Virus record (IMG/VR): IMGVR_UViG_3300035670_000402
Span: 1 to 44,971 of that record
Length of the DNA stretch: 44,971 nt
Direction: 5' to 3' (one strand)
From: a virus
The position numbers and the translations under genes are program-made. Shown here piece after piece: positions 20,711 through 29,361 of this stretch. How positions within the stretch are numbered: the stretch's first letter is position 1; each line of letters begins with the position of its first letter. The notes beneath the pieces were generated by a model. That model was not told where the DNA came from, did not search any database, and saw nothing but the letters and a program-made list of their open reading frames with translations.

Positions 20711-22026
20711 CCGAAATCCACCTTCCTCATCAGTGGTCTCCTCGCCTCTATCAAGAACCTCTTTGGCGCTACATGCATGGGGGAGGAAAGCGAGCCATCG
20801 CCATCTGGCCTCGCCGCCACGGTAAGGATGATCTGGCATTACATTATACCGCCTGCGCTTCTCATGAGCGTGTGGGCGTGTATTGGCATTTGCTCCCACA
20901 GCAGAACCAAGCCCGTAAAGCCATCTGGGACGCTATCAACCCGCATACTGGCCGCCGACGTATCGATGACGCATTCCCTCGCGAGATCAGGGAAACCACG
21001 CGAGAGCAGGATATGATGATCCGCCTCAAGTGCGGCTCGTCTTGGCAGGTTATCGGGTCCGACAATTATGACGCTCTGGTTGGCACCCCTCCTGTTGGCG
21101 TCGTATTCTCTGAGTGGGCGCTTTCCAATCCTCAGGCATGGTCACTTATCCGCCCCATTCTTGCTGAGAATGGCGGGTGGGCTATGTTCATCACAACGCC
21201 CCGTGGCCGCAATCATGCACACCGCATGTTTGAAATGGGCATGGCTAGCGATGAATGGTTCGCGGAAAGGCTGGTCGCCACCGATACCGGAGTGTTCTCT
21301 CCTGAGGTTCTGGAGAATGAGCGCCAAGAGTTGATGATGGAACGTGGCGAGGAGGATGGCGACGCTATTTTCCAGCAGGAATATATGACCAGCTTTTCCG
21401 CAGGCCTTCCTGGTGCTTATTACGCCAAGACGATCGATAGGCTTGATGCCGCTGGCCAGATTACTGACGTTCCATACAATCCGCAGAAGCAAGTGCACAC
21501 CGCTTGGGATTTGGGCAGGAACGACCAGACGGCGATTTGGTTTGTTCAGCGCCACGGCACTGGCTGGGCGATCATTGACTACATGGTGAATACCAGCGTC
21601 GGCATTGATTGGTATGTGAAAGAGTTGAAAGCCAAGCCATACAACTATGGCGAACACCTACTTCCTCACGATGCTGAAAATGAGCAGCTTGTTAGCGTAA
21701 CTGGCTCGATCGCTGATACAGTCAAGAGTATGGGTCTAGACAACGTGCGCATTGTTCCTCGCACAAGCAGCGTCGCGAACGATATCAACGAAGTCCGCCA
21801 GGTTCTGCCCATCTGCTATTTCGATAAGAAGAAGACTGAGAAGGGTATAGATGCATTGCGCTCGTATCGCCGCATCTGGGATGAGAAGCTAAAGGCATAC
21901 AAGGATAAGCCGCTGCATGATTGGGCCTCTGACCCGGCAGATGCGTTCCGAACCTTTGCGATTGGCAAGCCGCGTGATAAAGAGGCATCAGCACCGATTA
22001 ACTACCGAACAAGAGGCGTCGTTTGA
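20707..22026 (+). CDS. terL: Terminase large subunit
   Basis: The product has 439 residues. ATPase: WPRRHGKDD (34-42) as Walker A, VVFSEWA (132-138) as Walker B, ITTPRGRNH (162-170) as coupling motif. RNaseH-like nuclease: AWDLGRND (D268, D273) and LLPHDAE (D322). It packages DNA into the prohead and cuts it. It starts at TTG 20707, overlapping the small-subunit stop; no ATG or GTG is better placed. The circular permutation suggests headful cutting. Confidence 0.95.
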   Translation: MTEIHLPHQWSPRLYQEPLWRYMHGGGKRAIAIWPRRHGKDDLALHYTACASHERVGVYWHLLPQQNQARKAIWDAINPHTGRRRIDDAFPREIRETTREQDMMIRLKCGSSWQVIGSDNYDALVGTPPVGVVFSEWALSNPQAWSLIRPILAENGGWAMFITTPRGRNHAHRMFEMGMASDEWFAERLVATDTGVFSPEVLENERQELMMERGEEDGDAIFQQEYMTSFSAGLPGAYYAKTIDRLDAAGQITDVPYNPQKQVHTAWDLGRNDQTAIWFVQRHGTGWAIIDYMVNTSVGIDWYVKELKAKPYNYGEHLLPHDAENEQLVSVTGSIADTVKSMGLDNVRIVPRTSSVANDINEVRQVLPICYFDKKKTEKGIDALRSYRRIWDEKLKAYKDKPLHDWASDPADAFRTFAIGKPRDKEASAPINYRTRGVV

Positions 22027-24158
22027 TGGCAACCGTTATTGATGTAAACGCCTACGGGCAGGCTGATATTGTCGATGTCGATGACAAGCCTGATTACACC
22101 GACCTCTTGACGTTCCTCCAGTCTCAGGAGCAGGGCGCGGTCAACACCTCGCTTGACGATGATCGAAAGACCGCCTTGGACTTTTACAACGGCGAGCCAT
22201 ACGGGAACGAGGAGGAGGGGCGCTCTCAGGTTGTCACCCGCGATGTGGCGGAAGTTATCGACTACATGACCACCTCTGTTCTGCGGACGATGGTTAGCGG
22301 CGATCGGATTGTTGAGTTCGAGGCTTGCTATTCGTCCGACAAGGATTCTGTTGAGCAGGCGAACGAAGCGGTGGCGCAGCAGTTCATGCGTATGCAGGAC
22401 GGTTATCGCGTTCTCCATGATAGCTTGAAGGCCGGCCTGCTGGAAAAGACCGGTGTTGTAAAGACGGCGATCGAATATAAGCCCAAGCGTGAGACGGTGG
22501 AGGTTTTTGAACCTCAGTTGGCTATCATGCAGGAGCAGGGGATTGAGGTTGTATCTGTGGAGGAGATGCAGCCAGCCCAGGTTGATGAGATGGGCGTTCT
22601 TACCCCTGCCTTTGTGCGCGCTGTTGTTATCACGCGCATCCCTGAATTTCCAGACATGCCTATCCCCAATGAGGAGTTCCTTTGCGCCAAGGATGCTCGC
22701 TCTCTTGAGGAAAGCATTTACTACGCCCACAAGATGGAAAAGACTGTCTCCGACCTGCGCGAGATGGGTTTTGCCGTGGATGAGAACACTATCCAATATG
22801 GCGATACTACTGCCGCTTCCACGACACTGAGTGATGCTCGTGATGCTGACGGCGCTACTGGTGAAACGACATACCGGACAGGCGCAAACCGCCTATGCTG
22901 GCTTATGGAGGAATATGCGCGCTTTGACCTGAACGGCGACGGCATTAGCGAATTGCTGCTGGTCCATCGTGTCGGCACTGAAATTCTTTCGGTCAATGAA
23001 ATTGAGTTTGGACTGTGCGAGGAATGGTGCCCGTTCCCTATGCAGCATCGTCGGGTGGGGCAGTCTCTTGCCGACAAGTGCATGGACATCCAGCTTGTCC
23101 GCTCTGTGCTTCTCCGGCAGTCGCTTGATAACCTCTATCTCTCGAACGCGCCTCGCACCCTTATGCATGAGAACAGCATTGGCGCTACCACGATTGACGA
23201 TACGCTTTCGGTGGTTCCTGGTGGCATTGTGCGCTGGTCTGGTAATGTCGAGCCTAAGCCGCTGGTAACGCCATTTATTGCGCAGTCGTCGTTTGATGCG
23301 ATGGAGTTCATGGCTGGTGAGCGTGAGAGCCGCACTGGCATTACGCGGATGAACCAGGGTTTAGACAGTGATGCTCTGTCGAAGACGGCGACGGGTCAGG
23401 CAATGATGCAGGCGGCTGGGCAGCAGATTGAGGAATATGTCGCCCGTAACTTTGCTGAGTTCATCGGGCGCGTGTTCCGCAAGAAGTATAAGCTGATGCG
23501 TGAGTTCGGTGAGCCGTTCGCTATCGTGATCGATGGGCAGGCTGTGATGGCTGATCCAAAGCAGTGGCCAGAGGACATTCGCGTCAAAGTTCGTGTCGGC
23601 CTTGGCTCCGGCCGTAAAGAGCAGCGCATCCAGAACCGCATGACGGTGTTGCAGTTGCAGCAGGCAGCGGCACAGTCGGATATTCCGATCACCAATGCCA
23701 TGATCTTCAACAGCATTGACGGGCTTGTGCGTGACCTTGGCCTTGGCTCTGGCACTGACTACTGGCCTGCGCCTACACCTGAGAATGAGCCTCAGCAGAA
23801 TGAAGGACCGCCGCCAGAGGTTCAGATAAAGATGGCTGAATTGCAGGCAAAGCAGCAGCAGAACGAAGCGGATAACATGCTCAAGGCCCGCCAACAGGAA
23901 GTCGATGCGGCGTTGAAACAGCAGCAGACGGAATATGACCTTGCCGCCAAGCGTGAAAAGGCTGCTCTAGACGAACAATTAGCGCGAGAAAAGGCGGCTT
24001 TCGAGGCGGATCTCGCTGAAAGGCAGTTTCAATTTGAAGCGCAGATGGCTATAAGGCAGCAAGAGTTTAACGAGGAGATGAGCCGCAAGAGTGCAGCGGC
24101 CAAGAGTGAGCAGGCAGAATTGCCGAACAAGCGTCCTGGAGGAGATTTGGACAAGTGA
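22026..24158 (+). CDS. Portal protein
   Basis: The product has 710 residues, typical of large podovirus-type portals (P22-like family). It lies between terminase and scaffold. The middle holds the conserved acidic/aromatic core (for example ERESRTGITRMNQGLD), and the last 130 residues form a long Gln/Glu/Lys-rich coiled coil (about 595-695) like a portal barrel. It forms the dodecameric DNA channel. ATG 22026 overlaps the TerL stop (TGATG). Confidence 0.92.
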   Translation: MATVIDVNAYGQADIVDVDDKPDYTDLLTFLQSQEQGAVNTSLDDDRKTALDFYNGEPYGNEEEGRSQVVTRDVAEVIDYMTTSVLRTMVSGDRIVEFEACYSSDKDSVEQANEAVAQQFMRMQDGYRVLHDSLKAGLLEKTGVVKTAIEYKPKRETVEVFEPQLAIMQEQGIEVVSVEEMQPAQVDEMGVLTPAFVRAVVITRIPEFPDMPIPNEEFLCAKDARSLEESIYYAHKMEKTVSDLREMGFAVDENTIQYGDTTAASTTLSDARDADGATGETTYRTGANRLCWLMEEYARFDLNGDGISELLLVHRVGTEILSVNEIEFGLCEEWCPFPMQHRRVGQSLADKCMDIQLVRSVLLRQSLDNLYLSNAPRTLMHENSIGATTIDDTLSVVPGGIVRWSGNVEPKPLVTPFIAQSSFDAMEFMAGERESRTGITRMNQGLDSDALSKTATGQAMMQAAGQQIEEYVARNFAEFIGRVFRKKYKLMREFGEPFAIVIDGQAVMADPKQWPEDIRVKVRVGLGSGRKEQRIQNRMTVLQLQQAAAQSDIPITNAMIFNSIDGLVRDLGLGSGTDYWPAPTPENEPQQNEGPPPEVQIKMAELQAKQQQNEADNMLKARQQEVDAALKQQQTEYDLAAKREKAALDEQLAREKAAFEADLAERQFQFEAQMAIRQQEFNEEMSRKSAAAKSEQAELPNKRPGGDLDK

Positions 24159-24472
24159 CAACTGAGGACCGCATTGCTCGCGGCGCTCGCGCAGAACAGG
24201 CCATGGATGAATTTCTAGGCCCTGCATTTGCGTATGTTGTCGCGCAGTATCTTGAGAAGCTAGAGGCGCTTGCTAGTGAGCAGCCTTGGGAAACTGACAA
24301 GATCAGGAAGCTGGCCGCCGCTACTAAGATCGCCAAGACGGTGCAAACCCAGATTGTCGCCTATGTCATGGACGGTGATGCGGCTTACAAGGAAAAACAC
24401 GCTTCCGACAAGATCGCCAACATGAACGATAGTAAGCGCAAGTGGGCCTTGATGGCTGGCGGTATGCGGTGA
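24155..24472 (+). CDS. Hypothetical morphogenesis protein
   Basis: The product has 105 residues, GTG start at 24155 overlapping the portal stop. Helical and charged (ARAEQAMDEFLGPAFAYVVAQYLEKLEAL). Proteins in this slot between portal and scaffold are conserved in position among BPP-1-like phages but unassigned. It is probably involved in head assembly. Confidence 0.75.
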   Translation: MTTEDRIARGARAEQAMDEFLGPAFAYVVAQYLEKLEALASEQPWETDKIRKLAAATKIAKTVQTQIVAYVMDGDAAYKEKHASDKIANMNDSKRKWALMAGGMR

Positions 24473-24618
24473 GGTGGGCGATTGAGGGATATGAGCGCAT
24501 GATGCGTGAGGCTCGTATCCTGTCGCCGCATGAGAAGGCTGAGCGGGAGAAGCAGCTAGAGGCTGATAACCTGAATTGGCGGATTAAGAGGATGACGGCG
24601 AAGAAAGCGCCTATATGA
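24469..24618 (+). CDS. Small charged helical protein, 49 residues
   Basis: GTG 24469 overlaps the preceding stop (GTGA). The product is a single charged helix (MREARILSPHEKAEREKQLEA). It overlaps the 3' end of the reverse-strand HNH gene by eight bases. It is probably coupled to the gene before; function unknown. Confidence 0.55.
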   Translation: MRWAIEGYERMMREARILSPHEKAEREKQLEADNLNWRIKRMTAKKAPI

Positions 24619-25174
24619 CCCCATGACCATGGCTACTATCATAACCATCATTAGCTTTTGCGCTTTCGTAGCATTTTATCGCATCCTCAAGTGTGTCAAA
24701 AGTGCCCAAGTGAGTTTGCTTCTTCGCGATATTCAATTGGACCACCCACCTCTTACCGTTTCTGGTCCTTCGTATCCCGGTATGGCCGTATCTGTTGTTT
24801 TTGTTCATGCGCCTATTTTTGGAATTCTCAGATACACTAGAAGGCCTAAGATTTTCTATCCTATTATCCGTTCTATCACCGTTAATGTGATCAATTATTT
24901 CCGGGCAAAAGCCATGGCACAAAAGAAATGCTATTCTATGAGCGGAAAAAATCTCCGATCTATGTTTTTTTGTGGCTATGAAAAGCCTTCTGTACCCATT
25001 GTTTAGATATGTGTCGCCGTATTTACCGAGGCGTCGCCTGTTGTAGTCATTCATTCTATTTTCGGAAGAAAACATGCCTCTGTCGCGCTCAATGAATGTG
25101 AACCGCCCCGTTTCAGGGTCATACGAGTATAGTCTTCGGATCAAATCTATTGGCGGGAGAGGTTTAGCAGTCAT
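24611..25174 (-). CDS. AP2/HNH homing endonuclease, antisense in the head operon
   Basis: The product has 187 residues. HNH core: AHRIAF, IIDHINGDRTDNRIENLR, followed by an AP2-type DNA-binding part (HTGIRRTRNGKRWVVQL, THLGTFDTLEDAI). It is oriented against the capsid genes and AT-richer than its neighbours, as for a mobile intergenic HNH gene. It resembles the gene at 30842-31402 throughout, so the two share an origin. It likely nicks or cuts phage DNA to spread itself. Confidence 0.88.
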   Translation of the reverse strand: MTAKPLPPIDLIRRLYSYDPETGRFTFIERDRGMFSSENRMNDYNRRRLGKYGDTYLNNGYRRLFIATKKHRSEIFSAHRIAFLLCHGFCPEIIDHINGDRTDNRIENLRPSSVSENSKNRRMNKNNRYGHTGIRRTRNGKRWVVQLNIAKKQTHLGTFDTLEDAIKCYESAKANDGYDSSHGHGVI

Positions 25175-25220
25175 GCATAATCACTAATTATGGAATACGG
25201 TATAGTCAAGGAGAAAGAAG

Positions 25221-26168
25221 ATGAGTGACTTGCAGCAAGCGGTTGATACCGATGCCCAGCAGTTGGACGAAGTTGATACGGAAGTCGAAGCCAATGAAGA
25301 AGATGGCTACTCCCTCGAAGACATGTACCCGGATGAACAGGGACAGGACGAAGGGGAAGAAGCCGATCTATCTGACGAGGGCGCAGAGGGAAGCGAACCT
25401 GAACCCGCCGCCGAGCCAGTAAAGGCACCTAATAGCTGGTCCAAGGAAGATGCAGCGGTATTTGCCAGCCTTCCCCCAGAAGCGCAGGCAATCGTCAATC
25501 GGCGTGAGACTGAGCGGGATAACTTCCTCAAGAAGTCTGCATTTGAAGCCAGCCAGACGCGAAATACCGTGGCCAATGAGGCTCGCGAAATCATCGTCAA
25601 GATGCATGACAATCACGCGGCGCAGTTGAAGGCGTATGCGGATATGTTCACGCCCCAAGCGCCTGATCAAAGGCTGCTTTACACGGGCGATCAAAATGAT
25701 ATAAATCGCTATCACCAGCAGAAGGCTGCTTACGAGGCGGGCGTTGCTCAGCAACAGGAGTTGCACCAGCGTATCCGCTATTCACAGGAGCAGGCCGAGG
25801 AAGCTAGGCGACAGTCGCAGCAAGCCGAACTTGAGTCGGATGCCCAGCGGTTGAAGGAGCAACTACCGGAGTGGTTCGAGCCATCTGGCCAGGAATTGAA
25901 GCAGCGTCTTCAAAAAGCTGGCTCGGAACTTGGCTACCCAGATGAGTTGATATCCGAAGCGAATAGCGTCGATATCCTTGCGCTCAAGAAATACGCTGAT
26001 GCTTGCGACGAACGCGATATGTGGAAGTCGAAATATCAGGCGGTGATGGGCAAGAAGATGGCTGATGTCCGTTCGCACAGGAAGCCTCCGACCGTAGCGC
26101 GTCCGGGTAATGGCTCTGCCGCACAGGCTGTAGTTGATCCCGTGAAGCTTCTCTATCCGAACGATTAA
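25221..26168 (+). CDS. Scaffolding protein
   Basis: The product has 315 residues. A very acidic N-terminal third (EVEANEEDG, DEQGQDEGEEAD), then long helices with coiled-coil character (YSQEQAEEARRQSQQAELE) and a basic C-terminal end (SHRKPPTVARPG), which in scaffolds contacts coat protein. Position between portal and capsid fits. ATG 25221 follows AAGGAGAAAG. Confidence 0.85.
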   Translation: MSDLQQAVDTDAQQLDEVDTEVEANEEDGYSLEDMYPDEQGQDEGEEADLSDEGAEGSEPEPAAEPVKAPNSWSKEDAAVFASLPPEAQAIVNRRETERDNFLKKSAFEASQTRNTVANEAREIIVKMHDNHAAQLKAYADMFTPQAPDQRLLYTGDQNDINRYHQQKAAYEAGVAQQQELHQRIRYSQEQAEEARRQSQQAELESDAQRLKEQLPEWFEPSGQELKQRLQKAGSELGYPDELISEANSVDILALKKYADACDERDMWKSKYQAVMGKKMADVRSHRKPPTVARPGNGSAAQAVVDPVKLLYPND

Positions 26169-26179
26169 GGAGCCTTTTC

Positions 26180-27196
26180 ATGGCAACCATTGGTAATAGT
26201 TTTCTGGGTCTGATTGACCTTTACAAGCGCACTGGCAAGAACCGTGACCTTCTGCCGGTGATCGAAGCTCTCAACACCATCAACCCGCTGGGCGAAGATG
26301 CGAACTATGTGGAGGCCAATCAGGGCACTTCGCATATCTCGACCATTCGCACCGGCCTTCCCGCTGTCACGTGGGGCAAGCTGTACCAGGGTATCCCGAA
26401 CAGCAAATCGACCACCGCGCAGGTTACCGACACGACTGGTTTCGTTGAAGGCCGTTCGCAGGTTGACGAGCGCCTGCTCCAGCTTTCCAAGAACCCCGGC
26501 GCTGTCCGCATGTCGGAAGCCCAGCCGTTCCTGGAAGCCATCGCGCAGGACGTTCAGACGAACTTCTTCTATGGTGATGACGCCATCACCCCAGAACGGT
26601 TCAAGGGTCTGGGCGCTCGCTACAACAGCCTGACCAACAAGAACGTTGTTTCTGCTGGCGGCTCTGGCGCTGACAACACCTCGATCTGGTTTGTCACTTG
26701 GGGCGATCAGCAGACTTCGCTGATTTACCCGGAAGGCACGGCGGCTGGTATCTCGCGCACCGATCGCGGTTCGCAGCAGGTGGCCGATGATCTGGGCAAC
26801 TACTATTTTGCCAAGGTCGAAGAGTTCCGTCAGCATGTTGGCGTCACCGTTCGCGACTGGCGTTTCAACTCCCGTCTGGCGAACATCGACGTTTCGGAAG
26901 CGCTGGCTGGCAATGTCGATCTGTATAAGTTTATGACCGACACCTACTATCGCCTCCAGGGTCGTCGGAACAACAAGATCAAGAATGGTGGCATGGTTAG
27001 CATGGGCCGCACCGTGATCTACATGAACCGCACGATGCTGAACGTTCTCGACCAGCTTGCAACCAACAGGGGCGCTTCGGATAACTTTATCAGCCTGCGT
27101 CCGACTGAAATCGAGGGCCGGGAAGTGATGACTTGGCGCGGTATGCCCATCCGGGAGACCGACGCGATCATCGACAATGAAGCCCTGGTCGTTTAA
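26180..27196 (+). CDS. Major capsid protein
   Basis: The product has 338 residues, BPP-1-type coat protein by position, size and flanking cement gene. Start ATIGNSFLGLIDLYKR, a conserved WRGMPIRETDAI near the end (A-domain of HK97-like capsids). AAGGAG precedes the ATG strongly, and codon use is the most biased of the genome (mostly C-ending codons in this gene), fitting high expression. A long antisense frame across it is a codon-bias artefact. Confidence 0.9.
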   Translation: MATIGNSFLGLIDLYKRTGKNRDLLPVIEALNTINPLGEDANYVEANQGTSHISTIRTGLPAVTWGKLYQGIPNSKSTTAQVTDTTGFVEGRSQVDERLLQLSKNPGAVRMSEAQPFLEAIAQDVQTNFFYGDDAITPERFKGLGARYNSLTNKNVVSAGGSGADNTSIWFVTWGDQQTSLIYPEGTAAGISRTDRGSQQVADDLGNYYFAKVEEFRQHVGVTVRDWRFNSRLANIDVSEALAGNVDLYKFMTDTYYRLQGRRNNKIKNGGMVSMGRTVIYMNRTMLNVLDQLATNRGASDNFISLRPTEIEGREVMTWRGMPIRETDAIIDNEALVV

Positions 27197-27208
27197 GGAG
27201 ACATCGGC

Positions 27209-27652
27209 ATGATTATGGATCGCAGTGAGCTTCTGAGCGAGAAGCAGGCCATCACCGCTACGGCGGCTTCCACCAACATCATCGACCTGTCGCCGCTGGG
27301 CACGGTTTACGGGGCTTCCACCCCGCTGATCCGTGACGTTGGCAAGGGGACCGATGTTCCGCTGTTTGTCGGCGTTGTTCAGGGCTTCAATAACCTGACC
27401 TCGCTTGCCGTCGCCATCCAGACGGACGATAACGCAGCCTTTGCATCGCCCACCACGGTTGCGACGTATACTTATGCGCTGGCTGACCTTGCGGCCGGTG
27501 CCAAGTATATGCTGCCGGACACCCTGCCGGTTGGCACGAACGAGCGCTATGTGCGTTTGTATTACACCGTGACCGGCACGGCTCCGACGCTTGGTCAGAT
27601 TACCGCTGGCGTTGTCATGGATCGCACCACCAATAGCGGGAAATACTACTAA
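27209..27652 (+). CDS. Bbp16-family capsid cement protein
   Basis: The product has 147 residues. MDRSELLSEKQAIT, STNIIDLSPLGTV, VGKGTDVPLF and LAVAIQTDDN match the Bbp16 family of Bordetella phage BPP-1, trimeric proteins that clamp the capsid. ATG 27209 is used because AAGGAG sits eight bases before it; ATG 27215 begins the family consensus and is an alternative. It overlaps the next gene by TAATG. Confidence 0.87.
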   Translation: MIMDRSELLSEKQAITATAASTNIIDLSPLGTVYGASTPLIRDVGKGTDVPLFVGVVQGFNNLTSLAVAIQTDDNAAFASPTTVATYTYALADLAAGAKYMLPDTLPVGTNERYVRLYYTVTGTAPTLGQITAGVVMDRTTNSGKYY

Positions 27653-27951
27653 TGGCACAGGCTAAGTCGTATAAAGCACCGTTCCCCGTCACGACTGTTG
27701 AAGGGGAATATGTCAAGGCTGGTGACGTGATTGTCACCGCTGGCCCCAAGGGTGAAGGATGGGAAACCATCAGTCAGGCCGAAAAGGCTGGCATCGAGGC
27801 ATCGCAGGATATTCCTGGCGATCCTCCGCTTGAGGGTCTTACGCTGGAAGCCTTGAAGGCTGTAGCAGTTACCGAGAATGTCAATCCTACGGGCTTGAGC
27901 AAAAAGGAACTGATCGCGGCTATCAAGGCGGCGAACGAACCTCATTTGTAG
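27652..27951 (+). CDS. Small head protein with C-terminal HeH/SAP-like domain
   Basis: The product has 99 residues. An N-terminal beta region (SYKAPFPVTTVEGEYVKAGDVIV) is followed by a two-helix domain (LTLEALKAVAVTENVNPTGLSKKELIAAI, given as two pieces LTLEALKAVAV and GLSKKELIAAI), typical for HeH/LEM or SAP-like nucleic-acid binding. Such proteins often follow capsid genes. It could join head completion or DNA contact. Confidence 0.75.
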   Translation: MAQAKSYKAPFPVTTVEGEYVKAGDVIVTAGPKGEGWETISQAEKAGIEASQDIPGDPPLEGLTLEALKAVAVTENVNPTGLSKKELIAAIKAANEPHL

Positions 27952-27961
27952 GTTCGTAAAA

Positions 27962-28008
27962 ATGTGATATAAGACGAGCCGGGTAGCTGCTTCAACAGCG
28001 CCCGGCTC
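27962..28008 (+). promoter_or_regulatory. TGTRATAT element plus nested hairpin, copy 1
   Basis: ATGTGATATAAG (27962-27973) is followed two bases later by a perfect 8-bp stem (27976-27983 with 28001-28008) enclosing a second stem (GCTG 27986-27989 with CAGC 27996-27999). A similar arrangement occurs at 30766-30815. Upstream TTGTAG at 16-base distance makes TATAAG a possible -10 for the HNH gene at 28032. Confidence 0.55.
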
Positions 28009-28031
28009 TATCAAACGCGAAGGAACCGCGC

Positions 28032-28616
28032 ATGACTGAATATCGTGTATGCTCTATTGAGGGCTGTGGCAAGAAACGTAAGGGAAAACTTTATTGTGAA
28101 TGCCACGCTAGAAAAATAAGAATTTACGGTGACCCAAATGGCGGGCGTGTTTCGCCGGGGGCGCTAGCTAAATGGCTTGAGGAAGTGGCTCAGCGCTATC
28201 AGGGCGATGATTGCCTGCCTTGGCCATTTTGGAGGAATAATAATGGCTATGGCCTTTTGGGGCATAGTGGCAAAAGTGAAGGCGCGCATAGGTATCTGCT
28301 TCGTTTAATATCCGGCAAAGACGGAGTTGGAATGGAGGCTTGTCATTCTTGCGGTAAGGGCCATGAAGGGTGCGTAAACCCAAGACATCTAAATTGGGGA
28401 ACGAGCGCAGATAATAAGGGTGATAGGATCGCTCATGGAACTGCCAACAGAGGCGAGAGGAACGGAAGAACTAAACTAACTAACGATCAGGCCTTAAAAA
28501 TAAGGGCGATGGCTGATCAACCTGGGAAAAGCATAAAATCTGTCGCGGATCATTTTGGGATAACCTACAATGTCGCATATTGTATTAAAAAAAGAACCAG
28601 TTTCAAATATTTGTGA
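28032..28616 (+). CDS. HNH homing endonuclease
   Basis: The product has 194 residues. N-terminal zinc-like Cys motif (CSIEGCGKKRKGKLYCECH), then the HNH core GAHRYLLRL, EACHSCGKGHEGCVNPRHLNWGT (H and N residues of the ββα-metal fold) and a C-terminal HTH (KSIKSVADHFGITYNVAYCI). It sits between the head and connector genes with its own leader hairpin, as a mobile insertion. AT-richer than neighbours. Confidence 0.88.
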   Translation: MTEYRVCSIEGCGKKRKGKLYCECHARKIRIYGDPNGGRVSPGALAKWLEEVAQRYQGDDCLPWPFWRNNNGYGLLGHSGKSEGAHRYLLRLISGKDGVGMEACHSCGKGHEGCVNPRHLNWGTSADNKGDRIAHGTANRGERNGRTKLTNDQALKIRAMADQPGKSIKSVADHFGITYNVAYCIKKRTSFKYL

Positions 28617-28652
28617 TATGGTGGTTAAGGGGCGGTCTGGAAGTGGCCGCCC
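28611..28652 (+). promoter_or_regulatory. TGTRATAT element plus hairpin, copy 2
   Basis: TTGTGATATGGT (28611-28622) overlaps the HNH stop codon and is followed by an 8-bp stem with one G-U pair (28630-28637 with 28645-28652). It is like the element upstream of this HNH gene, so the gene is bracketed by two related elements. It is followed by the connector gene. Confidence 0.45.
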
Positions 28653-28701
28653 ATTCAACATGCGCCGTCTGGCCTTTGGGATCGGCAGCAAGGACTAATC
28701 C

Positions 28702-29361
28702 ATGACGATTTCGCTTTCCTATATCGATCCCGGCACGATTGGCGACTATCAGGATTTGCAGGACTTGGTTTCTGCTTATCTCGACCGTGACGATCTTGCC
28801 CCGCAGTTGCGAAACTTCATCGCTATAGCGGAAGCGGAATTGAACCGCCGCCTTCGGGTGGTGAATATGGAAACCAAGACGATCTGGGTCATCGGTGCGG
28901 ATGAGTATACTCTCCCCGATGATTTCAGGCGGATGCGTAAAATCCATATTGAGGGCAACCCGGATTTCGCGCTTACCGAGATCAGCCCTACCGCTGCGCC
29001 GAGGATTTATAGCGGCCTAGAAACTGGAATGCCGCAAGCATATTGGCTTGAAGGCCGGGTGATGACCTTGGCTCCTACGCCTGAGAAGTCATACACCTTC
29101 CGCGTAACCTATTGGCGTCGCATTCCTCCCCTGACGAATATCCAGCCGGTGAATTGGCTGCTGACCGAGCATCCCGACATTTACGTATGGGCAACGCTTC
29201 GTGAGGCTGCTGCGTATATCCGCGATCCTGAGGCGCAGGACTATGCGGATAACCGGTTTAACCTCGCCATTGAGCAGTTGAAGACGGAGAGCGCGAACGA
29301 TAGCTGGTCTGGGCCTATCTCGCCCTTCACCATCAAGCAGGTGGGCCGTATCAAGTGCTAA
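28702..29361 (+). CDS. Head-tail connector (adaptor) protein
   Basis: The product has 219 residues. The helical N-terminal part (DLVSAYLDRDDLAPQLRNFIAIAEAELNRRL) and TYWRRIPPLTNIQPVNWLLTEHPDIYVWATL match the adaptor family seen after capsid genes in podoviruses, which joins portal to tail nozzle. It overlaps the next gene start. Confidence 0.85.
   Translation: MTISLSYIDPGTIGDYQDLQDLVSAYLDRDDLAPQLRNFIAIAEAELNRRLRVVNMETKTIWVIGADEYTLPDDFRRMRKIHIEGNPDFALTEISPTAAPRIYSGLETGMPQAYWLEGRVMTLAPTPEKSYTFRVTYWRRIPPLTNIQPVNWLLTEHPDIYVWATLREAAAYIRDPEAQDYADNRFNLAIEQLKTESANDSWSGPISPFTIKQVGRIKC

Noticed and set aside
22002-22796. 264-codon reverse frame across the portal gene start
   Set aside because: Antisense shadow of the portal gene; no ribosome binding site or domain.
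26165-27658. 497-codon open frame on the reverse strand across the capsid genes
   Set aside because: It lies exactly antisense to the coat and cement genes, has no ribosome binding site and no family resemblance; strong codon bias of the coat gene keeps the opposite frame open.
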